NCBI GenBank assembly: GCA_003142955.1
Contig: PLOH01000106.1
Span: 34,004 to 68,140, forward strand
Length of the DNA: 34,137 bases
From: Opitutia bacterium
Lineage (GTDB): Bacteria > Verrucomicrobiota > Verrucomicrobiia > Opitutales > Opitutaceae
Direction of reading: 5' to 3'
Shown here: one piece after another, positions 23,921 to 31,321 of the stretch
Layout of the letters: the number at the start of each line of letters is the position of its first letter
How positions within the stretch are numbered: position 1 is the first letter of the stretch
The notes under the pieces: model-generated
What the model was told of the DNA's origin: nothing
The model's input: only the letters and a program-made list of their open reading frames with translations
Database searches by the model: none
Made by a program: the position numbers and the translations under genes

Positions 23921-24877
23921 TCAAGCGGAAACCCGCAGGGTGAGCTTTTTCGAGAAACAGCCCGGCAGTTCATCGAACCAGAACCTTCCTTCCTGAACCA
24001 GCGACAGGTGCAACGTGTATCGGCCCGGCAGCAGCGGGGCGTCCAGGAGCATCGTCTGGGTGATGGCACCTGCCGGGGGGATTGGGCTGTCCAGGCGCGT
24101 GCGCCGGCCATCGTGGGTGATCGCCGTGAGGTCGTCGTCGCTGTTCACATGGTAGCTTAGCACGACAGGGTAGGGCGGACTGGAGGCAATCCACCGATCG
24201 GAGAGGTTCGTGATCCGGACGGGCAATTCTACCATGGCGCCGGGCTTCGCCTGCAGGGTATCGTCGCGATGGTTGTCACCCTGCGGTTCGATCGCGGCTT
24301 TTGCCTGCTCCGACGGCAACGGCGCCATCCAGGAACTATTCCGGGTCTGCCGCCATTCTGCCGCGTTCGCCTGCACCGGGAGGAACAGAATCCCGGTGAA
24401 TTCGGGCAGCCACGGATTATGCACGTCGAAGCCGCAGACGGCCTCGCGGGAGAAAAAACAAGGCAGCGGGTCCGGAGGGCCGCCCCAACATTGGAGATTG
24501 ATGGTGAAACGTCCCGGAGCGAAATTGACAGGAAAGACCAGGCGAACTTCGGTGGAAACTCCCGGGGACAGTTTCAGGTCAAGACCGAGGTGTTTGGTGC
24601 TGGTGGCGAACACGACCTGCCCGAGGCGGTCGGCGAGCCCGATCCACACGGAGCAGGCGGTGCATTCGACCTCGCTGAAGAGCAAGACCGTCAGGACGAC
24701 GGATTCACCGGAGGCGAAGCGCCCCTCCCGGCCGTCTCGCGCCGCCAAGCGAGTGCCGATAAGCTGCACGCCGGTGGCCAAACTGGGCGAAGAACCGAGC
24801 GGCGCCGCCGGTTCGGTCTCGGCCGAATTCGCAGCCGGGATGTTGCCCTTGGGGGGAGAGGATTCTGGCGGTATCAT
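23921..24877 (-). CDS. Two-domain beta-sandwich protein, Wzt C-terminal-like plus associated domain
   Basis: A 318-residue protein with no signal peptide. Domain 1 (about 35-155) looks like the Wzt C-terminal O-antigen-binding fold: GVQLIGTRLAARDGREG, FASGESVVLTVLLF, LADRLGQVVFATSTKHLGLD, then a strand pair ending FAPGRFTINLQCWG. Domain 2 (about 210-318) is a separate beta domain: KPGAMVELPVRITNLSDRW, PVVLSYHVNSDD, LLPGRYTLHLSLVQEGRFWF. Domains like it are often attached to glycosyltransferases of surface-glycan clusters. Its ATG follows the Wzt stop by two bases, so it should be co-translated with Wzt. A role in recognising the finished chain for export is plausible but inferred. Confidence 0.82.
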   Translation of the reverse strand: MIPPESSPPKGNIPAANSAETEPAAPLGSSPSLATGVQLIGTRLAARDGREGRFASGESVVLTVLLFSEVECTACSVWIGLADRLGQVVFATSTKHLGLDLKLSPGVSTEVRLVFPVNFAPGRFTINLQCWGGPPDPLPCFFSREAVCGFDVHNPWLPEFTGILFLPVQANAAEWRQTRNSSWMAPLPSEQAKAAIEPQGDNHRDDTLQAKPGAMVELPVRITNLSDRWIASSPPYPVVLSYHVNSDDDLTAITHDGRRTRLDSPIPPAGAITQTMLLDAPLLPGRYTLHLSLVQEGRFWFDELPGCFSKKLTLRVSA

Positions 24878-24879
24878 GG

Positions 24880-26577
24880 TCAGCGCGATCCGCCCAACGG
24901 ATGAAACGCGATCCGCCGGAACGCCAGCGCGAGGACTCGCGCATCATTGCTAATGCCGACTGACACGGGGCTGGCGGCTCCCGGCAGACGCCACCACAGA
25001 ATCGATTCGCCCGTCCCAGACCGGAGCGCCACCGGGATCTCGGCCTCGGCCAACATAGGTCGTGCAATTGCCCATTCGGCCAGCACGGATTTGCCGCAAC
25101 CGACCTGCACCTGCTGCGCGGCACTTCCGGGCGGAAGGAATGGGAACACGTCAGCGATCAACCGGGCGCCGCTCCCGGCAGGGAGGCGAACCGCCAGGCG
25201 CGATTCCCGGCCTTGGGTCCAACAATGGCCTCGTTCCGGAACGCACCAGCCGCCAACCTGAAAACGCTGGGCATTGCCGGTATCAGAGAAGTCAATCGGT
25301 TGGTTCCACTGGCAGTCGCGCGTGAGCAGCCTGACTTGATCGGATACCTCGACCGTGGTGCCCAGTGCGGCAACGCCGGTAAAGGCGAATGGCCAGTGCG
25401 GCACGACGGTGAACGCCAGCAAGTTGTCACACCAGTCATAGTTCCCCTCGCGGTGATCCGTACCTGCGTGGATCGCCAGGGTGATGGAGTAGTTGCCGGG
25501 GCCCAGATTAGCCGGAAGGGAAAAGGCCACTTCCATGGATTCGCCCGCCGCGTAAGTCCGCGTGGCGAGGCCCAGGTTGAGCGTGTTGGTCCCAAAGACA
25601 TCATTGCCGAGACGGTCGCGGATCAGAAAACCCACGGTCGGGGCGGCGACGTTCTGCCTGAACTCGACGGCGCACGCGATCCGAACGGTGGCCCCACACA
25701 GCACGGCGCGAACCGACCGGCCGGCGGCGTCGAGGAGATCGAAGCGCTCGAGCGTGGCCCGGCCGTTGCCTGACCTCGTTTGACGTTGGCCACCGGTCGT
25801 TTCTGTAACGCGAATCTCGTGCTCCCGCTCCTTGGCGGCGATCAGGGCGTTGTAGTAATCCAGTACGTCGGAAGGGACTCCTTCACGAACGACCATGCCG
25901 CGATCAAGCAGAATGGCGTAATCGCAAAAAGTCTTCACCGCATTGGGATCATGGGAGACAAAAAACAGGCTACGGCCTTCCTCTCGAAACTGTCGCAACA
26001 GGCGGGCGCATTTGTGGGCGAAGTAGGCGTCCCCGACGGACAGTACCTCATCGATGATCATCAGGTCGGGTCGCACCTGGGTCAGCAAGGCGAAGGCCAG
26101 CCGCACCCGCATGCCGCTGGAATACGTGCGCATCGGCTGGCGGAGAAAGGCGCCGATCTCAGCGAATTCTTCGATCTCACCGAGATGACCGTCAATGAGA
26201 CTCCGGGGCAAACCGAGAATCGAGGCGCTTAGATAGAGATTCTCCAGGCCGGTGAAATCATCATTGAAGCCCGCCCCCAGATCCAGCAACGCCAACACCC
26301 GTCCGGAAACCATTACCGTGCCCTCGCTCGGGGTGAGCGTGCCCGCGATCATTTGCAGCAACGTCGATTTGCCCGCGCCATTGAGGCCGATGATGCCGAT
26401 GCTGACGCCCTTGGCGATCGACAGGTTAACCCCCCTCACGGCCCAGAAATCGCCGTATTGTTTCCCGACGTTGGTCGCCTGAACAGCGAGGCCACAGCCG
26501 CCGGCATTCGGCTGGGCGGATTCTCTTGTCGTGGTCGGGTGGGCGCGAGGCGTGGCCCTGAACAGATCGAGCAGCAT
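24880..26577 (-). CDS. Wzt-like O-antigen ABC exporter ATPase with two C-terminal domains
   Basis: A 565-residue protein in three parts. The ABC ATPase (about 30-255) has Walker A GLNGAGKST (64-72), signature YSSGMRVRLAFA (152-163), Walker B LMIIDEVLSVGD (172-183) and switch FVSHD (206-210), all of the Wzt/TagH subgroup. The Wzt C-terminal domain (about 270-395), a beta-sandwich that binds the end of the O-chain in E. coli O9a, has VGFLIRDRLGNDVFGTNT and GPGNYSITLAIH. A further domain (about 435-560) is shared with the 180-residue protein of this operon. Typical Wzt is about 400-430 residues, so the last domain is extra. It is the first gene of the operon. No Wzm permease gene lies beside it or elsewhere in the window. 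Confidence 0.92.
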   Translation of the reverse strand: MLLDLFRATPRAHPTTTRESAQPNAGGCGLAVQATNVGKQYGDFWAVRGVNLSIAKGVSIGIIGLNGAGKSTLLQMIAGTLTPSEGTVMVSGRVLALLDLGAGFNDDFTGLENLYLSASILGLPRSLIDGHLGEIEEFAEIGAFLRQPMRTYSSGMRVRLAFALLTQVRPDLMIIDEVLSVGDAYFAHKCARLLRQFREEGRSLFFVSHDPNAVKTFCDYAILLDRGMVVREGVPSDVLDYYNALIAAKEREHEIRVTETTGGQRQTRSGNGRATLERFDLLDAAGRSVRAVLCGATVRIACAVEFRQNVAAPTVGFLIRDRLGNDVFGTNTLNLGLATRTYAAGESMEVAFSLPANLGPGNYSITLAIHAGTDHREGNYDWCDNLLAFTVVPHWPFAFTGVAALGTTVEVSDQVRLLTRDCQWNQPIDFSDTGNAQRFQVGGWCVPERGHCWTQGRESRLAVRLPAGSGARLIADVFPFLPPGSAAQQVQVGCGKSVLAEWAIARPMLAEAEIPVALRSGTGESILWWRLPGAASPVSVGISNDARVLALAFRRIAFHPLGGSR

Positions 26578-26650
26578 CAGGTCGGCAATGCCAGATTGGA
26601 CCGGCGAGTCAAACGCAGCCGTCGCATTTCCGGTGAGCCGGCCGTGGTGT

Positions 26651-26796
26651 CTTAGTCGTATCTATTCAAAAAATCCTGCCATCACTCGTAAACATCACGC
26701 CATCAGGTGATCGATGTAGGAGCCTGCTTGCAGGCGATTCTACCCTCGGAATCGCCTGCAAGCAGGCTCCTACATTTTGCATCGTTACGGCTTAGA
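26651..26796. repeat. MITE/BIME-like element, family 1, copy 2
   Basis: A second copy of the element at 11976-12126. Shared blocks include CTTAG at the left end, TCTATTCAA followed by AAATCCTG, then CATCAGG and GATCG, the REP pair, and TACGGCT at the right end. The REP arms, 26716-26740 and 26749-26773, are perfect complements of each other, each with the palindrome GCCTGCTTGCAGGC and an outward GTAG. The end repeats (CTTAGTCGTA and TACGGCTTAG) are imperfect. Confidence 0.8.
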
Positions 26797-26797
26797 A

Positions 26798-26912
26798 GCG
26801 GTCCGCAAATTCCGTTGCGCTTTCCGCTGGAGGGCGCTGCGCTGTCAGCGACCCTCAGGAAATTGGCGGCGACAGCGCGCCGCCCTCCAAATCCTGGCAG
26901 TTCTCGGACAGC
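26798..26912. repeat. MITE/REP-like element, family 2, copy 2
   Basis: A diverged copy of 1051-1177. The left end GCGGTCCGCAAATTCCGTTGC matches that copy's GCTGTCCGAAAAGTCGGTTGC at most positions, and the right end TTCTCGGACAGCCT matches its TTTTCGGACAGCCT. Both copies are followed by a TAGGA stretch. The inner hairpin arms are different (GGAGGGCGCTGCGCTGTC against the complementary right arm near 26867-26889). It begins one or two bases after family 1 copy 2 ends. Confidence 0.72.
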
Positions 26913-26927
26913 CTCTAGGAATTCCGT

Positions 26928-27767
26928 TCAATGCTTTGGCGTCGCAGGCACAGCTGATGCCGGAGCAGCCGGGACAATCGGCGCTGGCGGCGCGGGCTTC
27001 ACCTCGATCAACTCGACGTCAAAGATCAGCGCTGATCCGGGAGGAATGTTCGGGGTGCCGCCATCACCATAGGCAAGATGTGACGGGATGTAGAGACGGA
27101 CCTCGCCACCCTGATTGATCTTCTGCAGGCCCTCGGTCCATCCAGGGATCACGCGGTTCAGCCGGCTTTCCATCGGCCGGCCAGGCCGCAAAGCACGGTC
27201 AAAAACCGTGTCGTTGAGCAGCTTGCCGGTGTAGTAGACCTTCACTGTATCGGTCGCCGTCGGGTAAGCTCCCTGACCTGGCTTGAGGATTTCGTACCGC
27301 AGGCCGCTTGGCAGTTCGACCACACTTTGGTTTTCCTTGAGCTTTTCAAAGAACGCCTTCGCCGCAGCGAGATTCTCGTCGCGACGCTTGATGCGAAATG
27401 CCGCCTGCTTTTTCTGCATGAATACATTCATCTGGAACCCGATCTTCTGCGGATCGTAGGGAGGTTGCGTCCCGGCCTCGGACTCCATCAGGCCCTTCGC
27501 CAATAGATTAACCTGTTCTCCGCTAAACCCGAGTTCGCCCAGGTTCATGCGCTTGCCGACGAACCAGCCCATGTATTCGATGATCTGCTCATCGGAGAAC
27601 CTCGGTGCAGCCACCGCGGGAGTCGGAGCGGACACGGTAGTTCGCGGGGCGGAAGCCACCGGCGCGTTTGGCTGGCCAAGAGTTCTGGGCTGGACCTCCT
27701 GAGCGGAGATCGTAACAAACAAACCGAGGCAGAGCAGGCCGGCTGGGATCAAATGGGAGTATTTCAT
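26928..27767 (-). CDS. Secreted FKBP-type peptidyl-prolyl cis-trans isomerase
   Basis: A 279-residue exported protein. From the ATG at 27767 there is a signal peptide (MKYSHLIPAGLLCLGLFVTISAQ). A proline/alanine-rich linker follows, then an N-terminal helical dimerisation domain of the FkpA/Mip kind (about 60-150: IIEYMGWFVGKRMNLGELGF, then EAGTQPPYDPQKIGFQMNVF). The FKBP domain (about 160-250) has VKVYYTGKLLNDTVFDRALR, VIPGWTEGLQKINQGGEVRL, IPSHLAYGDGG and IPPGSALIFDVELIEV, with the family's aromatic and aspartate residues in place. A PAPPAPIVPAAP tail ends the protein. It should assist folding in the periplasm or at the outer membrane. A longer frame to 27860 adds 31 residues ahead of the signal peptide and is rejected. 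Confidence 0.93.
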   Translation of the reverse strand: MKYSHLIPAGLLCLGLFVTISAQEVQPRTLGQPNAPVASAPRTTVSAPTPAVAAPRFSDEQIIEYMGWFVGKRMNLGELGFSGEQVNLLAKGLMESEAGTQPPYDPQKIGFQMNVFMQKKQAAFRIKRRDENLAAAKAFFEKLKENQSVVELPSGLRYEILKPGQGAYPTATDTVKVYYTGKLLNDTVFDRALRPGRPMESRLNRVIPGWTEGLQKINQGGEVRLYIPSHLAYGDGGTPNIPPGSALIFDVELIEVKPAPPAPIVPAAPASAVPATPKH

Positions 27768-27849
27768 GGAGGGTGTCGAAATTGGCTGTTTCCGGCCGGC
27801 GAAGGTGGCACAGCGGGTGGAGTCTTGTCCACCGCGATTTGCCGCGCCT

Positions 27850-27943
27850 TTAGCCCGCATATTTCACAGTCTTCGCCATCGCGACGATCATTCGTCTGCT
27901 AACGGTTCCAATGGTGGCGATCGTCAAGGGATATGCGGGCTAA
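27850..27943. repeat. 13-base inverted repeat around the start of the DUF4214 fragment
   Basis: TTAGCCCGCATAT at 27850-27862 is perfectly complementary to 27931-27943, with a 68-base loop that has further partial pairing (GACGATC with GATCGTC). The first possible ATG of the DUF4214 frame (27933) lies inside the right arm, so that codon is more likely part of the repeat than a real start. Confidence 0.65.
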
Positions 27944-27947
27944 TGCA

Positions 27948-28355
27948 ATGCGGTTGAAAAATGGCCGCCTGGACAACACAGGGTACGTCCAGCAGCTCTA
28001 CCGTAAGGTACTGGGTCGCGAAGCCGACCCAGCCGGGGGCAGCCTGAACGACACACAGTACGTGACCTTGCTCTACGAAAATGTGCTGGGGCGCGAGCCG
28101 GATCCGACGAGGCTGGCGACTTGGACCGGGCAGCTCGGCTCGGGCGCGACGCGCGGGCAGGTGTTGATCGGGTTCTCTGAGTCGCAGGAAGGCATTGCGC
28201 TGTTCGCGCCGACCGTGCGCACCTTCCTGCATTACTTCACCTTCCTGAACGCAACGTCCGCCCAGGCGGATCACGATTTCTGGAAGAACTACCTGGCCAC
28301 GCTCACCGACCAGCTTCGCAGAACTTTCCTCGACGATCTGGGCGCAGACGGCTGA
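27948..28355 (+). pseudogene. DUF4214-domain protein fragment
   Basis: About 135 residues from the ATG at 27948 (27933 is the other choice). It holds a broken and a complete DUF4214 unit. The first reads TGYVQQLYRKVLGREADPAG and stops short. The second, TQYVTLLYENVLGREPDPTR, continues through WTGQLGSGATRGQVLIGFSES. A tail of TFLHYFTFLNATSAQADHDF type follows. DUF4214 units normally occur in series inside large secreted or S-layer-like proteins. Here there is no signal peptide, secretion signal or partner, and the frame begins beside an inverted repeat. I read it as a remnant of a larger gene, with a small live protein as the less likely option. Confidence 0.65.
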
Positions 28356-28391
28356 GGATTCGAAGGATCGTCGGGGACGGCTTGACGAAAT

Positions 28392-29321
28392 TCACTTTGG
28401 CTGCGTGAGCGGGGCGCTGCCGTTGGCGGCATTGGATGCTGGAGGAGCAGGGAGTGACGCCGGGGAATCCGTCCGCTGAGACGTGGCCCGGGGTTCCGGC
28501 GGGCGGGCGGGCGGCGCGGCAAACGCGCCGGCCGCTTCCTTGGCGTGGGCGGCCTTGTTCAATTCGATTTGCTTGAGCAGTTCCATGCTGCGCTTCCGCG
28601 CCACGAGGGCTTTTTGGTTCCCCAGGCGGCGCTCAAGCCGGGCGCAATACTTCACCGCAACCTGGTCTCCCGAAATGGCGCTGAGGTTAAACCATGCCAA
28701 TGCTTCGATCTCGTTCTTTCGCACGCCCTCGCCGCCAGCATACATCACCCCAACGTTAAACTGGGCGACGACATCTCCATGTTCGGCCGCCTGGCGATAC
28801 CATTTCACCGCCTCCGCCAGGTTTTTCTCCACGCCCGTGCCACTGCAATAAATGTCACCGAGGTCGTACAGGGCTGTGGCGTTTCCTTGCTCGGCCGCCT
28901 TGCGCAACCACCTCACGGCTTCCTTCGGATCCTGGGCGATGCCCTGGCCGAGGGAATAGCTGACGCCGAGGTTGCATTGGGCGTCGGTATCGCCTTGTTC
29001 GGCCGCCTGGCGATACCATTTGACGGCTTCCGCCGGGTCTTTGACCACGCCTTCCCCGTTGGCAAACATCACGCCAAGATAGGCCTGGGCGGCGGCGTTT
29101 CCTTGCGCGGCGGACTTACGGACCCATTTGACTGCTTCATCACTGCTTTTGGTTAAGCCGGCGCCGCTGGCATACAACAGGCCAAGTTCGTATTGTGCCT
29201 TGGGGTCGCCTGCTTCGGCCGTCATCCGCAGGGCGTCGATCCCTGATTCAGTCGGCGCGGCAGCGACGATGCCCAAGACGCACGCAAAGAAAATCACCAC
29301 AGAACCCGGGAGTAACTGCAT
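28392..29321 (-). CDS. Exported Sel1-repeat (SLR/TPR-like) protein
   Basis: A 309-residue protein. From the ATG at 29321 there is a signal peptide (MQLLPGSVVIFFACVLGIVAAA), then five 36-residue Sel1 units, for example AQAYLGVMFANGEGVVKDPA with AVKWYRQAAEQGD, over about residues 40-225. A short helical region with many K/E residues follows, then a proline/alanine/serine-rich tail. Sel1 arrays bind proteins and often serve as adaptors of envelope systems. The start lies 19 bases after the protease stop, so the two genes are probably one operon. Neighbouring repeat units remain very alike at the DNA level. The start at 29405 would overlap the protease gene and is rejected. Confidence 0.9.
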   Translation of the reverse strand: MQLLPGSVVIFFACVLGIVAAAPTESGIDALRMTAEAGDPKAQYELGLLYASGAGLTKSSDEAVKWVRKSAAQGNAAAQAYLGVMFANGEGVVKDPAEAVKWYRQAAEQGDTDAQCNLGVSYSLGQGIAQDPKEAVRWLRKAAEQGNATALYDLGDIYCSGTGVEKNLAEAVKWYRQAAEHGDVVAQFNVGVMYAGGEGVRKNEIEALAWFNLSAISGDQVAVKYCARLERRLGNQKALVARKRSMELLKQIELNKAAHAKEAAGAFAAPPARPPEPRATSQRTDSPASLPAPPASNAANGSAPLTQPK

Positions 29322-29340
29322 GGATCCGGCTGAGGAGCTA

Positions 29341-31005
29341 TTAGGGCGTCGGCTTGTGGTTCCAGACCGCCAGGAGATCGGGCGATCCCTGGCTGCGAAT
29401 GCCATTATCGGTCAGAATGTCATCCGTGGCGGCGATGGTCGCCGCCCGTGGCAGAATGAGGGTCTCCGTGTAATGGCCGGCAAACTCGATCTTGACGAAC
29501 TCGTCCTTCGAATCCCGCAGGGTTTCGACCAGGTGCCGAAGGTTTTTGATCGCGACGCCGTTGACGGCCGAGACGATCCGACCGGCCGGATTGCCATAGC
29601 CCTTCACCAGTTTGTGGGGCAGGAATGGTGCTGGGACGACCACCAGCTCCTCTCCATCAAACGAAGGCTTTTCACTGCGCCGGGTGATGATCGGACTGCC
29701 CACGAGACTAAGGGCGCCGGCCGCCCGGCCGCCCGATGAGCCGTTGATGAACTGACCGACAAGTTCTTCCGTTGCCGTGGAGAAAGCGATTGGCCCGAAG
29801 ATGAAATAGACCGGGTAATTGCCCACCAGGGACGGGATCAGACGGGGCCATTTGGCTGACACCGGCAGTTCGATCTTCTTTGTTTTGCCCTCGCGCACGA
29901 CGGTGAGTGGAACCCTCCCGTCGCGGGCAAGTGTCTGGACAAGATACTTGTAATGCAGCCGCAGGTTTTCGCCGGCCCGAATTTCGCCCTGATCATCCAC
30001 CGGGGTGTCACCGATTTTGGTGACGACATCCCAGCGCTTGAGCGGGTAGCTCGGCGCCCCATTGTAAGGCTCATTCACCACCACGCCTTCGGTCGATTTG
30101 TCGAGCTTGAGGAAGGCCCGGAGCGCGGGATTCTCCAGCGTCTGATAGGAATCAAAACTGGCCGGTTTGCCGTCGTAATGACCGTCGGCCACGTCCTTGA
30201 GGAACAGCTCGATCTCCTCACAGGGCACGATGTACCCGATGTTCTCCGCGCCACCGCCGAGCCGGCTGAAGGCGAGCCCGATCATCTTGTCGCCGGCCAC
30301 CGCGGGGCCGCCGCTGTTGCCGGGGTTGATGGCGGCGTCGATCTGAATCCGCAGCCCGCTGGTGGAATAGTAGTAATTCGTAAAGTCGATCCGGGAGACG
30401 ATTCCCTTGGTGATCGAAAGGTTGGTGCCGCCGGTCGGGAATCCGTACACCATCACGGGATCCTTCACCTGGGGCAGGATGGTGGCGCGCGGCAGCGGGG
30501 CATGGGAGTCAAAGAACGATTCGTCATCGAGCTTGAGCACCGCCAGATCAATGCCGGGGGCGAACGACTCGACGGACGCCGAAAGTTTGTCGCCGGCCTC
30601 GTTGGCCTGAATCTGGATCTGGGTGGCGTATAGGATGACATGGGCGTTCGTGAGAATGCGTTTGCCGTCGATGACCACGCCGCTGCCCGAAATCTCCTGC
30701 GGCGACTGCTTGGTCCATGGCTTGAACACGTCGGGATAGCGCACGGTCGCGAAGACCTTCACCACGGCGTTCTCCACCGCCCGGGACTGGGGGGCACTGG
30801 GTGCCGCCGGACTGGTGGGCGTGGCCGGGGCGGTAGCCGCCGGCGGAGTGGTGACCGCGGGAGCGGTAGTAACCGCCGCCGGGGTGGCGGCCGAATTGTC
30901 CACCGGTTTTTCCGGGGCTCCGAATGAGAGGCGAGGGAAGCCGAGCAAGGTGGTGGCGAGGGCCAGGACGGCAAGGCGGCGGTCGATGCGCAGGGATAGG
31001 TGCAT
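29341..31005 (-). CDS. Exported Deg/HtrA-like trypsin-family serine protease with PDZ-like region
   Basis: A 554-residue protein. A signal peptide covers about 1-29, followed by a proline/alanine/threonine-rich stretch (about 35-75). The protease domain (about 76-270) has the triad H122 in LTNAHVIL, D153 in GIDLAVLKL and S231 in NPGNSGGPAV. PDZ-like segments follow (for example GVVVNEPYNGAPSYPLKRWD and VTKIGDTPVDDQGEI), with a second one near the C-terminus (GNPAGRIVSAVNGVAIKNL). The layout resembles plant Deg9-type and bacterial Deg proteases that act in envelope quality control. The longer frame to 31284 has 93 extra residues that resemble nothing, so I chose the ATG at 31005 in front of the signal peptide. 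It precedes the Sel1 gene by 19 bases. Confidence 0.92.
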   Translation of the reverse strand: MHLSLRIDRRLAVLALATTLLGFPRLSFGAPEKPVDNSAATPAAVTTAPAVTTPPAATAPATPTSPAAPSAPQSRAVENAVVKVFATVRYPDVFKPWTKQSPQEISGSGVVIDGKRILTNAHVILYATQIQIQANEAGDKLSASVESFAPGIDLAVLKLDDESFFDSHAPLPRATILPQVKDPVMVYGFPTGGTNLSITKGIVSRIDFTNYYYSTSGLRIQIDAAINPGNSGGPAVAGDKMIGLAFSRLGGGAENIGYIVPCEEIELFLKDVADGHYDGKPASFDSYQTLENPALRAFLKLDKSTEGVVVNEPYNGAPSYPLKRWDVVTKIGDTPVDDQGEIRAGENLRLHYKYLVQTLARDGRVPLTVVREGKTKKIELPVSAKWPRLIPSLVGNYPVYFIFGPIAFSTATEELVGQFINGSSGGRAAGALSLVGSPIITRRSEKPSFDGEELVVVPAPFLPHKLVKGYGNPAGRIVSAVNGVAIKNLRHLVETLRDSKDEFVKIEFAGHYTETLILPRAATIAATDDILTDNGIRSQGSPDLLAVWNHKPTP

Positions 31006-31321
31006 GGTGGAGTTTTCGGAGACGTTGACGAGGCGAGCCGCGCGGTGCAACCCCTGCCTGGGGCCAGGTGGAAGCGGAGTCACGGTCTTTTGTTTTTGAA
31101 CGAGTCTCGTCTGACATGGGCGGGACGCCCATGGGATCGCGCGACGGCTCCTCAAACCAAAACACCATGGAAGCGGAGCGCCGTCGAAGAATCCCCGCGC
31201 GCAGGGTGACCAATCCAGCCGGGAGAAGAACGGGCGCGGCCCGCCGGTAGCGGTGAGCGCGGCTCGGGACTTGACTCGCCGCAACTCCGCCGCATGAGTT
31301 TGACTAAACAGTTAATCAATC
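31006..31321. other. Divergent promoter region between the protease gene and the TetR operon
   Basis: About 316 bases with no credible gene. It must hold promoters for both directions. A small hairpin, CATGGGC/GCCCATG, is at 31115-31133. A TTGACT at 31271-31276 followed 17 bases later by ATGAGT is a weak promoter candidate for the TetR operon, directly ahead of the operator at 31300-31319. Confidence 0.5.
31300..31319. promoter_or_regulatory. Candidate TetR operator
   Basis: TTGACTAAACAGTTAATCAA is an imperfect palindrome: the half-sites TTGAxTAA and TTAxTCAA mirror each other around ACAG. It ends two bases before the GTG start of the TetR gene, where autoregulatory operators of this family usually lie. 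Bound repressor would block the promoter or early transcription of the whole four-gene operon. Confidence 0.65.

Larger units (their letters stand above)
26578..26927. other. Spacer made almost wholly of two repeat elements
   Basis: 350 bases between the FKBP gene stop and the Wzt gene start, both on the minus strand. Elements at 26651-26796 and 26798-26912 fill most of it, leaving about 73 bases before the Wzt start, where its promoter may lie. No gene is seen. Confidence 0.7.
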
